From Aquihabitans sp. G128 (GTDB lineage: Bacteria; Actinomycetota; Acidimicrobiia; Acidimicrobiales; Iamiaceae): 64,000 nucleotides of DNA. Below the pieces are notes generated by a model, which was given only the letters and a program-made list of their open reading frames with translations, was not told where the DNA came from and did no database searches. Positions 59,882 to 64,000 of this stretch are shown piece after piece (position 1 is the first letter of the stretch; each line of letters begins with the position of its first letter). The stretch covers positions 4,526,001 through 4,590,000 of the forward strand of contig NZ_CP077604.1 in NCBI RefSeq assembly GCF_019048865.1, given 5' to 3'. Position numbers and translations under genes: made by a program.

Positions 59882-61086
59882 TGGCCACCGCCAAGAAGCC
59901 CCGCGCCAAGGCGGCCGACCGCGACAAGGTCGACCCCGACAAGGTCCGCACCCTCGAGCAGCTGCTGGCCACCAAGGAGATCGTGATCTCCTGCGGCTCC
60001 GGCGGCGTCGGCAAGACCACCACCGCGGCGGCCGCCGCGCTGATGGCCGCCACGCACCTGGGCGGCAAGGTCCTGGTCCTCACCGTCGACCCGGCCAAGC
60101 GCCTGGCCAACGCCCTCGGCCTCGAGCGGTTCGGCAACACCGAGACCCGCGTGCCGGCCGAGGCCTTCGCCGCCGCCGGCATCGAGCCCCGCGGCGAGCT
60201 GTGGGCCGCCATGCTCGACACCAAGCAGTCGTGGGACGACCTGGTGGCGCGCCACGCCCCGGACGACCGCACGCGAGAGCAGATCCTCGCCAACTCGCTC
60301 TACCAGAACATCTCCGGGCGCTTCGTGCAGAGCCACGACTACATCGCCATGGAGCGGCTCTACGAGATCCACCAGTCCGGCGCCTACGACCTCATCGTGG
60401 TCGACACCCCGCCCACCCGGAACGCCATCGACTTCCTCGAGGCGCCGGATCGCATGGCGGAGTTCTTCTCCTCCAAGCTGCTGCGCTGGCTGACCGCCCC
60501 CAGCAAGTCCCGGGTCATGAGCCTGGCGTCGAAGCCCTTCTACACGGTGGCCGATCGCATCCTCGGCTCGCAGTTCCTCGAGGACATCGCCACCTTCTTC
60601 TCGCTGTTCCAGACCATGGCGCCCGGCTTCGTCGAGCGGGCCGAGGCCGTCACCAAGACCCTGGCTGACCGACGCACCACCTTCCTCGTGGTCTCCACCC
60701 TGGAGGCGGCACCGCTGCACGAGGCCGAGTTCTTCATCGAGGCGCTCGACGAGCGCAAGCTCCACCTCGGCGCCCTGGTGCTCAACAAGGTGCTGCCCGC
60801 CTACCTCCGCCGCACCGCCACCACCGGCGTCGCCAAGCGGTTGGTGGCCGACCCCGCCGGCCTGGCCGAGGCGGTCGGCGACGTGGGCGACGCCGAAGAC
60901 CTGGCCCGGGTGCTGTCGACGGTGGGGGAGAGCTTCCTCAACTACCAGGTGGTGGCCAAGCGAGAGGCCGAGCAGCGCGCCGGGCTGGCCCGCAGCCCCG
61001 AGGTCGTCGCCGCCGTTCCGTACTTCGACGCCGACATCCACGACCTCGCCGGCCTCCTCCAGCTCGGCGAGAAGATCTGGCGCTGA
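59881..61086 (+). CDS. ArsA-like ATPase 2
   Basis: This 401-residue protein has the P-loop ISCGSGGVGKTTTAAAAALM near residue 38, VLTVDPAKRLANALGL and DLIVVDTPPTRNAIDFLEAP. The fold is that of ArsA/GET3 anion-transport or tail-anchor ATPases. In mycobacteria the pair Rv3679/Rv3680 forms a heterodimer. No ArsB or ArsC is near, so arsenite transport is unlikely. GTG 59881 overlaps the previous stop by one base (TAGTG), so the two are coupled. Confidence 0.92.
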   Translation: MATAKKPRAKAADRDKVDPDKVRTLEQLLATKEIVISCGSGGVGKTTTAAAAALMAATHLGGKVLVLTVDPAKRLANALGLERFGNTETRVPAEAFAAAGIEPRGELWAAMLDTKQSWDDLVARHAPDDRTREQILANSLYQNISGRFVQSHDYIAMERLYEIHQSGAYDLIVVDTPPTRNAIDFLEAPDRMAEFFSSKLLRWLTAPSKSRVMSLASKPFYTVADRILGSQFLEDIATFFSLFQTMAPGFVERAEAVTKTLADRRTTFLVVSTLEAAPLHEAEFFIEALDERKLHLGALVLNKVLPAYLRRTATTGVAKRLVADPAGLAEAVGDVGDAEDLARVLSTVGESFLNYQVVAKREAEQRAGLARSPEVVAAVPYFDADIHDLAGLLQLGEKIWR

Positions 61087-61182
61087 CGGCGGTCCTGGCC
61101 TCGCCGGTTTTCGCTGGCCCGCGCCGGCTCCTCGGACGCTTGGATCGAGCAGATTCCTGCGATCTCTCCGTAGCAATCGCGA

Positions 61183-61198
61183 TCGAACAGGTGTACGA
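61183..61198. promoter_or_regulatory. LexA SOS box
   Basis: TCGAAC-AGGT-GTACGA matches the actinobacterial SOS box (TCGAAC-N4-GTTCGA) at 11 of 12 palindromic positions. It overlaps a -10-like TACGAT and lies eight bases before the HNH gene ATG, so DNA damage control is likely. Confidence 0.75.
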
Positions 61199-61206
61199 TC
61201 AGAGGC

Positions 61207-62511
61207 ATGGACCTGATCGACGACGTGGACGCGGTGGACCTCGCGGTCGGCGCGTTGGTGGCCGGTCAGCGTGGGGCGCTGCACGCGCCGGCGAACTCGG
61301 TGATCACGTCGTCGCTGTGGGACCTCGAGCGCGACGTCGTGCTGCTCGAGGCCGCCCGCACGCAGATGGTGGGCGAGTGGGTGGCCCGGGGCCTGCACGG
61401 GCTCGATGGCTCCCGCTCCCCGGCGGCTCGCCTGGCGCGCGAGACGGGCTGCTCCGCCACCGCCGCCAAGGTGGTGGTGCGCCGGGCCCGCAAGCTGCGG
61501 ACCATGCCGGTGACCGCCGCCGCGTTCGAACGGGGAGAGCTGTCCACCGACAAGGTCGACGAGCTGTGCCGGGCCAACGGCAAGAAGCGCCAGGACCGCT
61601 TTGCCGAGGCCGAGGAGCGGTTGGTGGCCGACGCCAAGCGCCTGTGCTTCGCGGACCTGCAGCACGTGCTGGCCGTCTGGCGCGACGCCGCCGATGCCGA
61701 GGCCGCCGACGACGCCGCGCAGCGCGACATCGACGGATCGCACTTCGCAGCGGTGAGGTCCTACCGCGGCACCATCGACCTGCACGGCCGGCTCGATCCG
61801 GTCCGGGGGGCGATCGTCTGCGGCGAGCTGGAGCGGCTCGAGCAGCACCTGTGGGAGCAGGACTGGGCCGAGACCCGCGCCACCTGGGGCGACGACGCCA
61901 CCGTCGACAAGGTCGCCCGCACCCCCGGGCAGCGGCGCGCCGCAGCCGTCACCCTCATGGCCGAGCGGTCCGCCGCCATGGCGCCCGGGTCCACGCCGGC
62001 CCGGCCCCTCTTCACCGTGATCATCGATCCCGCCACGGCCGAGCGGGTGTGCGAGCTCTCCAACGGCACCGTCGTGGGCCCGGGCCACCTGGCCCCGTTC
62101 ATCAGCACCGCCGACCTGGAGCGGGTGGTGTTCGGTCCGGGTGGCCGGGTGCTCGACGTCGGTCGCCGGTCCCGCTTCTTCCGGGGCGGGCTGCGCCGGG
62201 CCATCGAGGTCCGCGACCGCCACTGCACCTTCCCGGGCTGCCGGGAACCAGCGGAGCGCTGCGACGTCGACCACATCGTCGAGTGGACCGACGGCGGCGA
62301 GACCACCCAAGCGAACGGTCGCCTGCGCTGCGGCCCCCACAACCGCCAACGTCCCGGCCGCCGCACCCCCGCCCCACCCGACCCCATCGACGACCTCGAC
62401 GACGAGTGGCCCGACCCACCCCCAGCCGCGGGCTGCACCCCGTCCGTCGCCTCGGACGATCCCCTCGACAGCCGACCCGACGCCGGGCCACCACCCGACC
62501 CCGGCCCCTAG
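61207..62511 (+). CDS. HNH endonuclease, 13E12 repeat/DUF222 family
   Basis: This 434-residue protein has a DUF222 helical region (VAGQRGALHAPANSVI to VVGPGHLAPFI) and a C-terminal HNH nuclease domain: DRHCTFPGCREPAERCDVDHIVEWTDGG with His pairs and LRCGPHNRQ. It is a 13E12 repeat protein of the type found in many copies in mycobacteria, some of them LexA-controlled. An SOS box precedes it. A Pro-rich tail ends the protein. Mobile or repair roles are suspected; target unknown. Confidence 0.9.
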   Translation: MDLIDDVDAVDLAVGALVAGQRGALHAPANSVITSSLWDLERDVVLLEAARTQMVGEWVARGLHGLDGSRSPAARLARETGCSATAAKVVVRRARKLRTMPVTAAAFERGELSTDKVDELCRANGKKRQDRFAEAEERLVADAKRLCFADLQHVLAVWRDAADAEAADDAAQRDIDGSHFAAVRSYRGTIDLHGRLDPVRGAIVCGELERLEQHLWEQDWAETRATWGDDATVDKVARTPGQRRAAAVTLMAERSAAMAPGSTPARPLFTVIIDPATAERVCELSNGTVVGPGHLAPFISTADLERVVFGPGGRVLDVGRRSRFFRGGLRRAIEVRDRHCTFPGCREPAERCDVDHIVEWTDGGETTQANGRLRCGPHNRQRPGRRTPAPPDPIDDLDDEWPDPPPAAGCTPSVASDDPLDSRPDAGPPPDPGP

Positions 62512-62545
62512 GTCCACCGGCCGGAACCGATCCAAGCTCACCCGA

Positions 62546-62571
62546 TGCGGCCGCTCCGGCGGCCCCATCGG
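62546..62571 (+). terminator. hairpin after HNH gene
   Basis: GATG-c-GGCCGC-tccg-GCGGCC-c-CATC pairs over 10 positions with one C-C mismatch. It lies 35 bases after the HNH stop. Confidence 0.5.
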
Positions 62572-62716
62572 CGCGGGCCTGCGGAGCTTGTCCTACATCG
62601 ACCAACGTCTTGCACCGTCTCCAGACATTAGATCGGCGCTGCTCCTGAGCGGCCCATCGGGGACGCTGCCGGTCCCGTTGTGTTGGGATTGCTTGGGCTG
62701 TGAGACAGTTTGAGTC

Positions 62717-63355
62717 ATGACATCGGCGGGTGGGAGTTCCGTTCCGGGTTGGGTCATCGGGCCGGCGCTCGATCTCTTCACGGACGACAACCGTTCCAAA
62801 GTCCAGGGCGTTCTCGGCCGCCCCCACGCGGTGGTTTTCGGATGGCAGTACCACTTCGCTGGCGGATCGGGCCGGACAACAGTGGTCTTCACGGCCTACG
62901 CCGAATACCTCGCGTGCATTTCGGAGGCCCGTCCGGGCGATCACTTCACGCTCTACGATCTCGACTCGCTCATCCCGCTCGCATTCCTGCAACGCGCGGT
63001 CACGTCGACCGATCGTCACGAGCTGCCTGAAGCCGACTGGGAGTTGGTCGCACAGCGGCTTCGGAGGGGCCAGGACATGGTTCTCGTGCGCCGGTCCGTG
63101 GCATCGAGCGGAGCCAGCGAGGTTGAGGTGTTCGAACCGACGACTCCGGAAGACGAATGGCTCGCCGACCTCCGGGACGCCGTGAGGTCCCGGGGAGGTG
63201 AACTGTTGGGGTTCGAAGCTGCGATCCTTGACGCTGGCGTGACGGGGATCGTCTCATCGGTCACCCCGACGTCGGGTGAAGGCCGCATCCATGCCCTGGT
63301 TGATGCAAAGCGACCAGATCGAGACGGAGCGGTTCCTCTTTCGGGGCCTTACTGA
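62717..63355 (+). CDS. hypothetical protein in lower-GC right end
   Basis: This 212-residue protein has no membrane segment or signal peptide. Visible stretches such as VVFGWQYHFAGGSGRTTVVFTAYAEYLA and HFTLYDLDSLIPLAFLQRAV suggest a mixed alpha/beta fold. I do not recognise the family. Codon use and composition are less GC-rich than to the left. ATG 62717 begins the open frame, with a weak ribosome site. It lies upstream of a SUKH gene, so a toxin/immunity or defence setting is possible. Confidence 0.65.
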   Translation: MTSAGGSSVPGWVIGPALDLFTDDNRSKVQGVLGRPHAVVFGWQYHFAGGSGRTTVVFTAYAEYLACISEARPGDHFTLYDLDSLIPLAFLQRAVTSTDRHELPEADWELVAQRLRRGQDMVLVRRSVASSGASEVEVFEPTTPEDEWLADLRDAVRSRGGELLGFEAAILDAGVTGIVSSVTPTSGEGRIHALVDAKRPDRDGAVPLSGPY

Positions 63356-63462
63356 GGCCGTCCCGTATCGCCGGGGCGAGGATGCCGCAGACGGGCACTT
63401 GGTGGGCACCCTGGCCCCACTTCTATGGAGAAGGTCGGGCAGCAACGTGCGAGGCTTGGAGG

Positions 63463-64000
63463 GTGACGAGCGGCGACCTCGGCCAGGTCCGAGACCGGAT
63501 TGATCGAATGGTGGCGTTTGGGAAGACGGCGGCGATCTTCGGCTTCGAAGGGCACCACCTCCACCTCCGCCCGCCCCTACCGCTCGAGGTGCTTCACCAG
63601 GCGGAGCAGGCGGGTGGGTATCGGCTGCCGGAGCCCTACCGGCAGTTCCTCATCGAGATCGCCGATGGAGGTGCCGGTCCCGGGTACGGCCTCTTTCCCT
63701 TCGGCACCAGCGGCGACACCGCTGAGGACACCCGCCCGTGGGGACCCGACGTCGGCGATCCGGCTCGGCCGTTCCTCCACGAACGGCTGTGGAACCTGTC
63801 CGATGCCGAACTGACACTGCCGGAGAACCTCGCCGAGGACGATCAGGACGCCTGGTTCGAGGCGCACGACCGGGTCTACTTCGACCCAATCCTCACCGAT
63901 GGGTCGATCCCGATCGCCCACATGGGATGTGCGATGTGGGTGTTGCTGGTCGTGACTGGCGATCGCGCAGGAGAGGTCTGGCTAGACGAGCGGGCGAACG
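63463..64000 (+). CDS. SMI1/KNR4 (SUKH) family protein, partial at window edge
   Basis: This open frame runs from GTG 63463 past the window end (at least 179 codons). It has the SUKH signature: YRLPEPYRQFLIEIADGGAGPGYGLFPF near residue 54 and later GSIPIAHMGCAMWVLLVVTG, then GEVWLDERA. SUKH proteins are often immunity proteins of polymorphic toxin systems, but also have general roles. The GTG follows TTGGAG. Composition is less GC-rich than most of the window. The C-terminus is outside the window. Confidence 0.85.
   Translation, partial: MTSGDLGQVRDRIDRMVAFGKTAAIFGFEGHHLHLRPPLPLEVLHQAEQAGGYRLPEPYRQFLIEIADGGAGPGYGLFPFGTSGDTAEDTRPWGPDVGDPARPFLHERLWNLSDAELTLPENLAEDDQDAWFEAHDRVYFDPILTDGSIPIAHMGCAMWVLLVVTGDRAGEVWLDERAN

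Noticed and set aside
59881..61086. Arsenite efflux system
   Set aside because: No ArsB, ArsC or ArsR is present, and the paired arrangement matches the mycobacterial Rv3679/Rv3680 type instead.
63276..63503. 75-codon open frame between the unknown gene and the SUKH gene
   Set aside because: It overlaps both neighbours in another frame, lacks a ribosome site and has no recognisable domain.
1..64000. tRNA, rRNA, CRISPR array, riboswitch or insertion sequence
   Set aside because: No T-loop-like motifs in tRNA context, no regular spaced repeats, no conserved riboswitch core and no transposase frames were seen by eye.

Overview
The window is very GC-rich DNA (roughly 70-75 % by eye) with many GTG starts and dense, mostly short gene spacing. 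The gene content points to Actinomycetota: a mycothiol-dependent-nitroreductase-like protein, DUF3107, an ArsA-type ATPase pair, a 13E12/DUF222 HNH protein behind a mycobacterial-type SOS box, and a His-containing 3Fe-4S ferredoxin beside a P450. Thr/Pro-rich linkers in exported proteins and a complete System I (Ccm) cytochrome c operon suggest the class Acidimicrobiia (Iamia/Ilumatobacter-like). That placement is inference, not demonstrated.

Layout. 1-13 kb: a molybdopterin oxidoreductase, a siderophore-interacting flavoprotein behind an IdeR-like box, a DsbA-fold oxidoreductase, SMP-30, a nucleotide cyclase with a Cys-rich tail, a hydrolase, NTF2, PpnP, a PPOX-fold protein, adenosine deaminase, an XRE-cupin regulator, SRPBCC and a GGDEF protein. 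13-27 kb: DUF998, acyl-CoA dehydrogenase, an HxlR/DoxX divergent pair, a P450-ferredoxin operon, acetyltransferase, acetoacetate decarboxylase-like protein, an SGNH hydrolase/DUF885 pair, TetR, a zinc alcohol dehydrogenase, an HSL-type esterase and an FG-GAP protein. 27-33 kb: a three-gene overlapping operon (exported protein, membrane-anchored protein, GNAT-acyl-carrier fusion), an FGGY kinase and a 24-residue membrane peptide. 33-41 kb: enoyl-CoA hydratases, a MoxR-DUF58-transglutaminase operon, an ECF sigma/VOC operon and a class E sortase. 41.5-48.6 kb: ccmABCDEFGHI, nine genes joined by eight consecutive 4-nt GTGA overlaps. 48.6-61 kb: a SixA-like phosphatase, cysteine desulfurase, amidohydrolase, an L7/L12-like protein, a lipoprotein, a SufR-like regulator facing mrp, a DUF3592-like membrane protein, a tandem structured repeat, a sulfite-oxidase-fold protein with cytochrome b, DUF3107 and two ArsA-like ATPases. 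61-64 kb: an SOS-box HNH gene and a lower-GC right end carrying an unknown gene and a SUKH (SMI1/KNR4) gene cut by the window edge.

How the genes work together. The strongest multi-gene unit is cytochrome c maturation: heme export (CcmABCD), heme chaperone (CcmE), ligation (CcmF/H/I) and thiol reduction (CcmG). Redox and Fe-S themes recur through the two molybdoenzymes, P450 plus ferredoxin, the cysteine desulfurase, Mrp and the SufR-like regulator. Several acyl-CoA enzymes and hydrolases suggest catabolism of lipid-like or xenobiotic substrates, but no complete pathway is visible.

Quality note. At least six genes are broken by single-base frame changes although each piece remains perfectly coding. 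Three breaks lie in 7-base G/C homopolymers, so many may be consensus errors rather than real pseudogenes. The most unusual unit is the overlapping operon at 28020-30999. No tRNA, rRNA, CRISPR array, transposase or prophage was recognised.
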